Source of the DNA: Deinococcus sp045062605
GTDB lineage: Bacteria > Deinococcota > Deinococci > Deinococcales > Deinococcaceae
Direction of reading: 5' to 3'
Assembly: GCF_045062605.1 (NCBI RefSeq)
Contig: NZ_JBJGDW010000010.1
Coordinates: 21,353-85,352 of the forward strand
DNA: 64,000 nt
Part shown: in pieces, positions 9,985 to 20,309 of the stretch
Numbering within the stretch: position 1 is the first letter of the stretch
Layout: each line of letters begins with the position of its first letter
Notes under the pieces: generated by a model
What the model was told of the DNA's origin: nothing
The model's input: only the letters and a program-made list of their open reading frames with translations
Database searches by the model: none
Program-made: the position numbers and the translations under genes

Positions 9985-11018
9985 ATGCGACGGCTGATCG
10001 GACAGGGTTTGGGGGGGCGGCGCTTCGGCAGTCGGCGGCGGGACTGGGTGCTGGGCGCGCTGCTGCTGCTGGCGCTGGCGCTGGCCTACGCCATCAACGC
10101 GGGTTCGGCGCTGGGCGTGCTGTACCCACGTGCCGTCTCCGCTGTGCGCGCCCTGCCGGAGCTGCCGCCCATCCGCGCCGGACAGACCGTGCTGATGGTC
10201 AGCCCGCACCCGGACGACGAAAGTTTGTGCTGCGGCGGCATGATCGCCGGGGCGGTGCGGGCCGGGGCGCAGGTGTACATCGTGTGGGTCACCAGCGGCG
10301 ACGGCTTCGAGCTGGACGGCGCGTTGCTGGACCGCACCTTCCGCCCGCGTCTGGTGGCCACCGAGAAACTGGGCCGCCGCCGCATGGACGAGGCCGCCGC
10401 CGCCGCCGCCGCACTGGGCGTGCCCGCCAGCCACATCACCTTTCTGGGCTACCCGGACGGGGCGCTGCTGAAGATGTGGAACAGTCCCGATCCGGTGCGT
10501 TCGCCGCACACGGGGGCGCTGCGCGTTCCCTACCAGCGCGCCCTGTCACCCGGCGCGGTTTACAAGGCAGCCAACCTGCGCCGCGATCTGGGCAGCGTGC
10601 TGGACAGGGTCAAACCCGATGTGGTGCTGCTGCCGTCCACCAGCGACTTTCACAGGGACCACATCGCCACCAGCCTGTTCACGCAGCAACTGCTGAAACA
10701 GCGCGGCTGGACCTCCCGCGCCCGCTACTGGATCGTCCACGGCGGGCTGGAATGGCCGGTGCCCAAGGGACTGCACGAGGGATTTCCGTTGTTGATCTCG
10801 CCGCGCGGCTTTCACCTGCCCTGGCAACGCGCCGATCTGAGCCAGCAGGACGAGGACCAGAAGCTGGCGGCCCTGAAAGCCCACCGCACCCAGATGATGG
10901 TCATGCGCCGCTTCATGGAAGCCTTCGTACGTCAGAACGAGCTGATTACGTCGAAGGAAACAGGCAATCCCGCCGACGGCACGAAGAGCGAGGAAGAGGA
11001 CGGGGGTTACGGGGGCTT

Positions 11019-11022
<4 letters not shown>
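9985..11022 (+). CDS. Membrane-anchored PIG-L family deacetylase
   Basis: A 345-residue protein. A basic N-terminus and one hydrophobic segment (~21-38) anchor it with the catalytic domain probably outside. The zinc-binding signature is SPHPDDES (His75, Asp77, Asp78) with the distal DFHRDH histidine near residue 220. PIG-L/LmbE enzymes remove acetyl groups from N-acetylglucosamine conjugates in glycolipids, thiol cofactors or cell-wall sugars; the substrate here is unknown. The tail is acidic and Gly-rich. The stop codon overlaps the stop of the convergent next gene. Confidence 0.87.
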
Positions 11023-13079
<2,057 letters not shown>

Positions 13080-13086
13080 GGGTTGC

Positions 13087-13092
13087 AGCCTA
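13087..13092 (-). promoter_or_regulatory. -10 box of a leaderless promoter
   Basis: On the minus strand TAGGCT ends 7 bases before the ATG at 13079, with no ribosome-binding site between. Confidence 0.45.
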
Positions 13093-13153
13093 ACGCGCCC
13101 CACTGAGTAGACTTCACACATTCAATTTTTCAAAAAGCCTCAGACTGAAGTGA

Positions 13154-14074
13154 ATGACACAGCAAGGCAGCGCCTCCACGATCGCCGGAACCCCAAACAG
13201 CGCCGTCCTCGAACGTCCCGTGCGGGTCCGGGCCGGCTTCTCCCTGACTTTTGAAGTGCCTTATGCCACCCCGATGCTGTTCGTGGTCCAGCCCAGTGAC
13301 CGTCTCCAGCTCACCGGCACCCGCCAGCGCATCATCGACGCACGGCCCCTGGGCGCTGCTTCGGGCATCCACACCTATACCGACGGCCACGGCAACACCG
13401 TCTGGCGCACGGTGGCGCAGCCCGGCACCTTCACCATCGGGCATGACCTGATCGCGGAAATCACTCGCAACCCCGATCCGATCCTGCCGCACCTGAAAAA
13501 GACGATGGTGGAAAACCTGCCCGACGAGACCATCCAGTACCTGCTGCCCAGCCGTTACGTGGACAGCGACATGATCAGCGCCGAAGCGTGGGACCGCTTT
13601 GGGCACATCACGGGCGGCTGGGCGCAGGTGCAGGCCATCAGCGACTTCCTGTTCGACGAGTGTTCTTATGGCTACGGCTCGACCAGCTCCACGTCGGCGC
13701 GGCAGGCGCTGGACAGCCGCACGGCGGTCTGCCGGGATTTTGCCCACATGGGCGTGGCCTTTTGCCGGGCGCTGAACATCCCCGCCCGCTACGTCTGCGG
13801 CTACATGCCCGACATCGACATCGTGCCGGACCCCGTGCCGATGGACTTCCACGCGTGGTTCGAGGCGTATCTGGACGGCCAGTGGCGCACCTTCGACGCC
13901 CGCCACAACAAGCCGCGCGTGGGCCGCGTGCTGATCGCGCAGGGCCGCGACGCCAGCGACGTGGCCTTTTCCACCACCTTCGGCAGCGCCACCCTGACCC
14001 ACATGAAGGTCTGGGCCGACGAAACGGATTTTGAGAACACGCTGGACATCGAACCGAATCCCCGAATTTTCTAG
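13154..14074 (+). CDS. Transglutaminase-like cysteine protease-fold protein
   Basis: A 306-residue protein with no signal peptide. The N-terminal ~100 residues form a beta-rich domain (the bacterial transglutaminase-like N region). The catalytic triad is in place: AVCRDFAHM (Cys193), DFHAWFEAYL (His233) and TFDARH (Asp248). Members of this family act as peptidases or amidases in the cytoplasm. A hairpin terminator follows at 14092. Confidence 0.87.
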   Translation: MTQQGSASTIAGTPNSAVLERPVRVRAGFSLTFEVPYATPMLFVVQPSDRLQLTGTRQRIIDARPLGAASGIHTYTDGHGNTVWRTVAQPGTFTIGHDLIAEITRNPDPILPHLKKTMVENLPDETIQYLLPSRYVDSDMISAEAWDRFGHITGGWAQVQAISDFLFDECSYGYGSTSSTSARQALDSRTAVCRDFAHMGVAFCRALNIPARYVCGYMPDIDIVPDPVPMDFHAWFEAYLDGQWRTFDARHNKPRVGRVLIAQGRDASDVAFSTTFGSATLTHMKVWADETDFENTLDIEPNPRIF

Positions 14075-14091
14075 GTCAGGGATGAAACACA

Positions 14092-14124
14092 GGACGCAGC
14101 TTCCTTCACTGCGTCCTTCATTCT
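14092..14124 (+). terminator. Rho-independent terminator after the transglutaminase gene
   Basis: An 8-bp perfect stem, GGACGCAG with CTGCGTCC, has a 9-base loop and is followed by a T-rich tail. Confidence 0.7.
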
Positions 14125-14172
14125 GGGCGGGGTGGCTGGAAGGCCCACTGCCCACCGCGTCAGGGATCAATG

Positions 14173-14198
14173 AAAAATCCCTCTCCGTGGGGAGAGGG
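14173..14198 (-). terminator. Rho-independent terminator of the 99-residue orphan gene
   Basis: On the minus strand an 8-bp stem (CCCTCTCC at 14179-14186 with GGAGAGGG at 14191-14198) and a 4-base loop are followed by ATTTTT. Confidence 0.75.
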
Positions 14199-14224
14199 GA
14201 GGATAGGGATCAACGCTCCCAAAC

Positions 14225-14524
14225 TCAAATTCGCTGCGTCCACACGCGTCCCAGCGGCGTCCAGCCCACGTTCTGGAGGGCGGTACGCAGGTCATCCGGG
14301 CCGAGTTCAGGGCGCAGGGGCCGCGCTTCCAGAGTCACGTCGCCCAACCGCGCCACAGGCCACATATGCAGTTCCCAGCCCGGCAGGACGGGCAGGGTCT
14401 GTTCTGCCACAGGCATGACCGCTTCCAGCAGCAGGACACTGGACGGGGTGGCCGGATGCGTGGGCTGGGGGGCGTGCATCTGAGACTGGCGGAAGGTGGG
14501 CGCGGAATGGGTATTGAGTGTCAT
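14225..14524 (-). CDS. 99-residue protein of unknown function
   Basis: This frame is supported by an AGGAG site 8 bases before ATG 14524 and by a terminator just after its stop. The protein has no membrane segment and no cysteine. The N-terminal third is rich in His, Pro, Gln and Thr; the rest has LLLEAVMPVAEQTLPVLPGW and RPELGPDDLRTALQNVGW segments that look folded. I do not recognise it. It is divergent from the single-cysteine LysR regulator at 14812, with repeat copy A in the gap, so it could be a target of that regulator (inference). Confidence 0.65.
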   Translation of the reverse strand: MTLNTHSAPTFRQSQMHAPQPTHPATPSSVLLLEAVMPVAEQTLPVLPGWELHMWPVARLGDVTLEARPLRPELGPDDLRTALQNVGWTPLGRVWTQRI

Positions 14525-14630
14525 GTGTGTTTCTCCTGCACAGAGTTTGCTCCTCAGGGCCATTTTTGGACATCGGTTCCGTGCCACACGGAGGGTACAG
14601 GTCATCGGTTTCCCCGATAAGGCACGCTAA

Positions 14631-14764
14631 TACGGATTCCGTCTGTTTCGTTAACAAGCCGGGAAAACTCCGGTTCGTTCACTCCACGCCCGGAACCCGT
14701 ACTTCTCCTTCCCGCATCCGCTCGGATTTCATCGTTTTTGCAGACGATTCAATCGGAGTCCGTA
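14631..14764 (+). repeat. Family 1 miniature inverted-repeat element, copy A
   Basis: A 134-bp non-coding element. Its ends are TACGGATTCCG and CGGAGTCCGTA, imperfect inverted repeats with TA at the outermost position. Inside, AAGCCGG and CCGGTTC (14656-14662, 14670-14676) can form a hairpin with a 7-base loop. Similar elements lie at 17409, 24158 and 26456. It sits between the 99-residue gene and the LysR gene. Confidence 0.85.
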
Positions 14765-14800
14765 CAAGACCCGATAAGCAACGGGAACTGACCCGTGGTC

Positions 14801-14806
14801 TACAAT
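14801..14806 (+). promoter_or_regulatory. -10 box of a leaderless promoter for the LysR gene
   Basis: TACAAT, five of six consensus bases, lies 5 bases before the ATG at 14812. No ribosome-binding site is present. Confidence 0.55.
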
Positions 14807-14811
14807 GAAAT

Positions 14812-15759
14812 ATGACCCCGCCCAAGTCCCCGTCCACCCACGCGCAGCCCACGCTGGCGCAGCTCCGGGCGCTGATTGCCGTGGTGGACGCGGGGGGCTT
14901 CGGCGAGGCGGCGGCGGAACTGAATGTCTCGCAGTCGTCGCTAAGCGAGGCAGTGGGCAAGCTGGAAGACCTGACGGACCGCCCGCTGCTGCGCCGCAGC
15001 GCCAGAGGCACGGTGCCTACCCCCGCCGGACTGCGCGCCGTGACCCACGCCCGCGCCGCCGTGCAAGCCGCTGGGGATGTGCTGCTGGCCGCGCAGGACG
15101 ACGGCGACCTGTCGGGCGTGTTGCGGGTCTCGTCCTTCCGCTCGGCGGCCACGCACCTGCTGCCGCCCGTGCTGGTGGCCTTCCGGCAGCAGCATCCGGC
15201 GGTGACGGTCAGGCTGCTGGACGGAGACCGGGCTGGGACCGGAGAACATCTGGTCCGCAGTGGACAGGCCGACATGGCACTCATTGAGGGCGACTCGGCG
15301 GCAGACCTGCGCCTGACCCCGCTGCTGCTCGACGATTACCTGTTCATCGCCCCGGCGTCGCGCGGCACGCAGCCGGTGACGGTGCGGGAACTGGCGGATT
15401 CGCCGCTGCTGCTCTCGCCCAGGGGGGACGCGTGCTTTCAGCGCATCGAGACGTACCTGGGCCGTCTGGGCGTCGACACCTCCGGGGCCACCACCTTCGA
15501 GCAGGACAGCGTGACGCTGGGCATGGTGCGCCACGGCCTGGGCATCACGCTGATGCCCCGGCTGGCGCTGCTGCCCGTGCCCGACGGTCTGGTGACCTTG
15601 CCCCTGCCCGAACCGCTGACCCGCCCGCTGGTGGTGGCCGCGCTGCCGTGGCGGGCCGGATTGCCGCTGATCCGGGCCTTCACGGCGGCGCTGGTGGAGT
15701 CGCTGGGAACGGTGGCCGCAGATCAGCTCACGAATCCCAGGGCGCATGTCTGGCATTGA
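14812..15759 (+). CDS. LysR-family regulator with a single cysteine (possible 1-Cys OxyR)
   Basis: A 315-residue regulator. The N-terminal winged helix (~12-70) has the LysR pattern GGFGEAAAELNVSQSSLSEAVGKLE. The effector domain spans ~100-300. The only cysteine in the protein is Cys208 (RGDACFQR). Deinococcus radiodurans has a published OxyR that senses H2O2 with one cysteine at about position 210, so this protein could be the equivalent peroxide sensor; that match is by position and recall, not alignment. Other LysR roles remain possible. It is upstream of ggt and divergent from a small orphan gene. Confidence 0.85.
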   Translation: MTPPKSPSTHAQPTLAQLRALIAVVDAGGFGEAAAELNVSQSSLSEAVGKLEDLTDRPLLRRSARGTVPTPAGLRAVTHARAAVQAAGDVLLAAQDDGDLSGVLRVSSFRSAATHLLPPVLVAFRQQHPAVTVRLLDGDRAGTGEHLVRSGQADMALIEGDSAADLRLTPLLLDDYLFIAPASRGTQPVTVRELADSPLLLSPRGDACFQRIETYLGRLGVDTSGATTFEQDSVTLGMVRHGLGITLMPRLALLPVPDGLVTLPLPEPLTRPLVVAALPWRAGLPLIRAFTAALVESLGTVAADQLTNPRAHVWH

Positions 15760-15803
15760 TCAACCCGTTCCTCTGCCTCCTGCCCTGCTACCCTTGAAGC
15801 CAT

Positions 15804-17408
15804 ATGTCCTATCAAACTGAATCCCCAGTGGTGCGCCGCCCGGTCTACGCCTCGCGTGGCATGGTGGCCACAGGTCAGCCACTGGCCGCGCAGGCGGGCC
15901 TGAGCATCTTGCAAGCGGGCGGCAATGCCGTGGACGCCGCCCTGGCCACCGCCGCCGCGCTGACCGTTCTGGAACCCACCGCCAATGGCATCGGCGGCGA
16001 TGTGTTCGCGCTGGTGTGGGCTGGGGGCACGCTGCACGGCCTGAACGCCAGCGGCGCAGCACCCGCCGCGCTGACGCTGGACGCTTTGCAGGAGCGGCAC
16101 GGCGGCGAGATGCCTCGCCACGGCTGGACCCCGGTGACCGTGCCCGGCGGCGTGCGCGGCTGGGCCGATCTGCACAGGGCGCACGGCAAGCTGGACTTCG
16201 CGCAGGTGCTGGCCCCCGCCATCCGTTACGCGCGCGAGGGCTATCCGCTGTCGCCCATCGCAGCGGCGGCGTGGGCACGGGGCACTCAGATTTACCGGGC
16301 GCTGAAGCTGCCCATCATGGACGAGTGGTTCCGCACCTTCGCCCCGGACGGCTTTACCCCTGCCCCCGGCGCACTGTGGCGCAGCGAGAATCAGGCCCGC
16401 ACGCTGGAACAGATCGCCGACAGTTACGGCGAGTCCTTTTACACGGGTGATCTGGCCGCGCAGATCGACGCCCACGCGCGGGCCACGGGCGGTCTGCTGC
16501 GGGCCGAGGACCTGGCGGCGCACCAGAGCGAATGGGTCACGCCGATCTCCGCGCAGTACGGCGGCCACCGCGTCCACGAGATTCCGCCCAGCGGCCAGGG
16601 CATCGCCGCACTGATCGCGCTGAACATTCTGGAAGGCCAGCCTCTGCCGGACCGCCGCGACGACCCGGACGGGCTGCACCTCCAGATCGAGGCCATGAAA
16701 CGCGGTTTCCACGACGCGCACCAGTTCGTGGCCGATATGCGCCACAGCAAAGTGGACGTGGAACACCTGCTCTCGGAGGCGAACACCCAGGCACACCGGG
16801 GCCTGCTCTCGCGCACCGCCCACGACCCGGCCACCTCCGCGCCCAGCAGCGGCGGCACGGTGTATCTGGCAACGGCGGACGACGAGGGCAACATGGTCAG
16901 CCTGATCCAGAGCAATTACATGGGCTTCGGCAGTGGCGTGGTAGTGCCGGGGACCGGAATCGGGCTGCACAACCGGGGCCATAACTTTAACCTGGAACCC
17001 GGTCACCCCAACGTGCTGGCCCCCGGCAAACGCCCCTACCACACCATCATCCCCGGCTTCCTGACCCGCAATGACGGCACCCCCGTCGGCCCCTTCGGCG
17101 TGATGGGCGGGTTTATGCAGCCGCAGGGGCACCTGCAAGTGGTCCTAAACACCCTGCGCTACGGCATGAACCCGCAGCAGGCGCTGGACGCCCCGCGCTG
17201 GCAGTGGCTGGCCGGGCTGGGCGTAGAGGTGGAAGCTGGCCTGGGTGCGGATCTAGCCCGTAAGCTGGCGGCGCGCGGCCACCGCGTCAGCGTGCAACTG
17301 GAGGGCAGTGCCTTCGGGCGCGGCCAGATCATCTGGCGCAATCCCGAAACGGGCGTGCTGGAAGGCGGCACCGAAAGCCGCACGGACGGGCACATCGCGG
17401 CCTGGTGA
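15804..17408 (+). CDS. ggt: Gamma-glutamyltransferase (cytoplasmic form)
   Basis: A 534-residue Ntn-hydrolase family protein. It has ATGQPLAAQAGLSILQAGGNAVDAA-type N-terminal signature, the NGIGGD segment, the EIPPSGQGIAAL region and the autoprocessing site SSGGTVYLATADDEGN with nucleophile Thr352. The catalytic small subunit then carries NRGHNF and the PGKRPYHT and MGGFMQPQGH regions. No signal peptide is present, so it is probably cytoplasmic. It hydrolyses or transfers gamma-glutamyl groups from glutathione-like compounds. The stop codon abuts repeat copy B. Confidence 0.9.
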   Translation: MSYQTESPVVRRPVYASRGMVATGQPLAAQAGLSILQAGGNAVDAALATAAALTVLEPTANGIGGDVFALVWAGGTLHGLNASGAAPAALTLDALQERHGGEMPRHGWTPVTVPGGVRGWADLHRAHGKLDFAQVLAPAIRYAREGYPLSPIAAAAWARGTQIYRALKLPIMDEWFRTFAPDGFTPAPGALWRSENQARTLEQIADSYGESFYTGDLAAQIDAHARATGGLLRAEDLAAHQSEWVTPISAQYGGHRVHEIPPSGQGIAALIALNILEGQPLPDRRDDPDGLHLQIEAMKRGFHDAHQFVADMRHSKVDVEHLLSEANTQAHRGLLSRTAHDPATSAPSSGGTVYLATADDEGNMVSLIQSNYMGFGSGVVVPGTGIGLHNRGHNFNLEPGHPNVLAPGKRPYHTIIPGFLTRNDGTPVGPFGVMGGFMQPQGHLQVVLNTLRYGMNPQQALDAPRWQWLAGLGVEVEAGLGADLARKLAARGHRVSVQLEGSAFGRGQIIWRNPETGVLEGGTESRTDGHIAAW

Positions 17409-17543
17409 TACGGGTTCCGTTTGTAACGCGGTAGGAATCGGAACAGCGCCGATCCCTCCACTCCACGCCCGGAACCTGTTTTTCTCCTTCTCGCTCCGCT
17501 CGGATTTTCAGGTGTTTTCAACATCTTCTAATCGGAGTCCGTA
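17409..17543 (+). repeat. Family 1 miniature inverted-repeat element, copy B
   Basis: A 135-bp element that begins on the base after the ggt stop codon. Ends are TACGGGTTCCG and CGGAGTCCGTA. The internal hairpin is GAATCGG with CCGATCC (17435-17441, 17449-17455), six of seven pairs. It contains the core CTCGCTCCGCTCGG, which is also found in the unrelated element at 53871. Confidence 0.88.
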
Positions 17544-17609
17544 TGACCGCAAAAAAGAGAGGGACCAGCAGCGGCGAACGCTCTGGCCCCTCTCCCCTTC
17601 CCTGTTCGG

Positions 17610-18674
17610 CTACTGCGCGGCCACCGGACGGACATTTTCCAGCATGAACACCACGTCCTGATAATCGCCGTTCTCGGACGGCTCGAAGGCCAGCAGGTAG
17701 CTGTTCGGCACGGCCTTTCCGGCACGGTCCTTGAGGGGGTAGGCGCGCACGGCGTGGCGGGTGGGGCCAGTGTTCAGGCGGTCCAGGGTAAAGGTGTCCT
17801 GCTTGGCGTAGCTGTTGGGGGCCAGATAGATGCCGAACGGGGTGCCACCAGGATCGAAGGCGGTCTGGCCGGAGTGCAGTGGGTTGAGGGTCTGATTCTG
17901 CCCGCTGGAGACCATTGCTCCGCGTTCCTGGGTGCGAACCGCGCCGCCGTCCAGCACGAAGCTGCCGTAGGCCGAGGGACCGTCCGGGGAGTAACGGGCC
18001 ACCGGGCGCAGGGTCACCGGACCCGTCGAGGCGCGTTCAAACATCGGGGCCGCCACCTCGTCACCGATGAGTGCAGCGTCGGTGCCCAGTATGAGGGCGC
18101 TGCTACCCACGTTCGTCCCGTAATTCAGGGCGTCCACGATCTGGGCCAGCGGCGGCTCGTTGCTGCCTTCCAGACCGGCAGCACGCAGCCCGGCAAGGTT
18201 CACTTCCCCGACGGGCGCGCTGTCTCCCACGGCACGTAAGGTTGAACGCAGCACACCTGTTGTGGCCCCTGGCAGCAGCTTCACGTCCAGCTTCAGGCTT
18301 GCCCCGGCAGCCAGCGTCTGCGGAAAGGGAGGCGGCGACACCAGCTCAAAGGTCCCCGCATCCCCAAGGAAAGTCAGTCCCATGAGCTTCACCGCCGCGC
18401 CGCTGCTGTTCTCGAAGGCGACCGTCTGCACGGCGCTGGCCCCGGCCCCGGTGCCGTCCCTGGTGCCGCTGAAGACCAGCAGGCCCGGATCGGCGCTCAG
18501 CAGGGCATCACCAGGGAGCATGGGCTGGGTGATCGGCTGCTCCACGGGCGGCTTGACCCCGCCGCCCTGGGGTTGCGCGCAACCGGTGGTCATCGCCAGC
18601 AGGGCGGCCAGGGTCCAGCGGCCTGGATGCCAGCGGACGTCACGCAGCCCGGAAAAATTCGTCGGTTTATTCAT
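17610..18674 (-). CDS. Exported lipoprotein of unknown function
   Basis: A 354-residue protein with an AGGAG site 6 bases before ATG 18674. The signal sequence ends in a lipobox (AMTTGC). Residues ~60-165 form a beta-sandwich like the choice-of-anchor type (LVFSGTRDG, VAFENSSGAAVKLMGLTF, LDVKLLPGATTGVL). The C-terminal half is a second, all-beta domain, possibly carbohydrate-binding (SFVLDGGAVRTQERG, FGIYLAPNSYAKQD). No catalytic residues stand out. It is the first of several minus-strand genes for exported beta-rich proteins. Confidence 0.75.
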   Translation of the reverse strand: MNKPTNFSGLRDVRWHPGRWTLAALLAMTTGCAQPQGGGVKPPVEQPITQPMLPGDALLSADPGLLVFSGTRDGTGAGASAVQTVAFENSSGAAVKLMGLTFLGDAGTFELVSPPPFPQTLAAGASLKLDVKLLPGATTGVLRSTLRAVGDSAPVGEVNLAGLRAAGLEGSNEPPLAQIVDALNYGTNVGSSALILGTDAALIGDEVAAPMFERASTGPVTLRPVARYSPDGPSAYGSFVLDGGAVRTQERGAMVSSGQNQTLNPLHSGQTAFDPGGTPFGIYLAPNSYAKQDTFTLDRLNTGPTRHAVRAYPLKDRAGKAVPNSYLLAFEPSENGDYQDVVFMLENVRPVAAQ

Positions 18675-18836
18675 GGTTCACTCCTGAGTCGATTGCGCCA
18701 CCGTGAGCTGGCCCCCTTCTGGAGAGGTGGCCTCGCTGGCTTTCCTAACGTTGGTCTGGCCTGACCCTGGTCTGGTCACTGGTATGTTCCGTGATATTGC
18801 TATGTTGCGTGACAGCGCCGGAATCCCGAATGACCC

Positions 18837-20105
18837 TCACGGCTCAATTTGGGTGACTGGGTCAAGGCCGACTAGCAGTTTTCCCTGAGAGGTCATGCTG
18901 ACCTGGGCGCTGTCGGAGACGGGCTGGAAGCCCTCGTCGCCGTATGTACGGTCCGGGCTGCCGTTCATGCCCAGGCGGGCCAGGACTGGCTTGACCTGAT
19001 CTTGCCCGGAGGCGTCGGGGGCAACCTGCGCGCAGCCGCCCAGCGCCGCCCCATTGCCCGGCAGCAGGGCCAGCGAGACCCCGGAAATTCCAGTCTTTGC
19101 GCCGCCGCTGCCCGGCGCATTGCCGTCTGGCAGAACGCGCAGGGCGCTGGCGTTCTCGTAGGCCCAGGCGGGATCGCTCTGGCCCGTGGGCAGCAAGCGC
19201 GCCGCAGTACAGATTCCGCTGCTTAGATATCCGGCAGCCAGCACCCGGCCCGAGGCATCCACGGCCAGATCGCTGGGCCGGGTGGCGGCAAATCGGTCCT
19301 GCCGCACCGTCGCCACGCCCTGATCCCCAAAGGCGGAATCCAGCGCGCCGTCAGCGGTCAGGCGCGCCACCACCCAGCGGCTATAGGTGCCGCCTTCAAA
19401 CGACAGCGCCGTGCCGCCCACCAGTGCGCCGCCGCCGGCCAGGGGCCACAGGCTGTACGCCGAGGCCGAGGCGTCGACAGCCGTGGCCACCTGCCCGCCC
19501 ACGCCGAAACTGGGATCCGGCTGTCCATTCGGCAGCAGGCGCGTCAGCACCAGTGTGGAGGCTGGGGCAGCCGGGTCCGCCGACAGTTCGCGGCTGCCGC
19601 CTGCCACCAGCACGCGTCCGTCCGGCAGGGCGGCCAGCGCCTGCGGTGCGGCGGGCAACCCGGTCATGACCCGGCCAGTTTGCCCGAAGGCGGAATCCAT
19701 TTGTCCGTCCGGCAGCAACCGCAGCACTTCGCGCCCGCCCAGCGCCAGCAGCTTGCCATCGGCCTGCACGGTCAGCCGCAGAACGTCCGTGCCCGTCTGG
19801 GCCGTGCGGAGCAGCCGGACCTCGCCCGACACACCGAAACCGGGATCGGGCTGGCCGTCCACGCCGTACCGCGCAAAGACGTAATTCGCCCCGCTGACGC
19901 CAAGGACCACGATGCGGCCATCGGCCTGCGCCGCCGTATCGTACGCCGCGAAAGCGGAGCGGATGGACTGTTGCGCCTGGGGGGCCTGCTGGGCCTGGTC
20001 CGGTTTCGCGGCCTGCGCCCCACCGGGGGGCAACGACGAGCAGCCGCTCAGAGCCAGCACGGCAGAAAGCAGGGTCAATCTCGCGGCGGTGTGTGTTTTC
20101 TTCAC
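18837..20105 (-). CDS. Delta-60 repeat lipoprotein (beta-propeller)
   Basis: With GTG 20105 as start the protein has 422 residues and a lipoprotein signal (VLALSGCSS). The longer frame to 20288 would bury this signal, so it is rejected. At least five units match the delta-60 repeat, for example RLLPDGQMDSAFGQTGRV, RLLPNGQPDPSFGVGGQV and RLTADGALDSAFGDQGVA, each spaced by about 60 residues. These repeats probably fold as a propeller. It is predicted to be lipid-anchored in the envelope; ligand unknown. Confidence 0.82.
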   Translation of the reverse strand: MKKTHTAARLTLLSAVLALSGCSSLPPGGAQAAKPDQAQQAPQAQQSIRSAFAAYDTAAQADGRIVVLGVSGANYVFARYGVDGQPDPGFGVSGEVRLLRTAQTGTDVLRLTVQADGKLLALGGREVLRLLPDGQMDSAFGQTGRVMTGLPAAPQALAALPDGRVLVAGGSRELSADPAAPASTLVLTRLLPNGQPDPSFGVGGQVATAVDASASAYSLWPLAGGGALVGGTALSFEGGTYSRWVVARLTADGALDSAFGDQGVATVRQDRFAATRPSDLAVDASGRVLAAGYLSSGICTAARLLPTGQSDPAWAYENASALRVLPDGNAPGSGGAKTGISGVSLALLPGNGAALGGCAQVAPDASGQDQVKPVLARLGMNGSPDRTYGDEGFQPVSDSAQVSMTSQGKLLVGLDPVTQIEP

Positions 20106-20309
20106 TGGTGTCAACCTCGTCTTCTGGTGTTCTGTTTCCGGGGATCCGGCGCACTGGAAAAAGCTCACACGGCCTCTTTTCCCAGGCACCCGTCCCTTAA
20201 GGTCAGGCTTTGTGACCAGATGGTGACGCAGGGAGCGATACAGCAACGTTAACGGCAGAAGACATGGGGACCACCAGCCGCTCAACATTCACGGACCATA
20301 AAGGCACTC

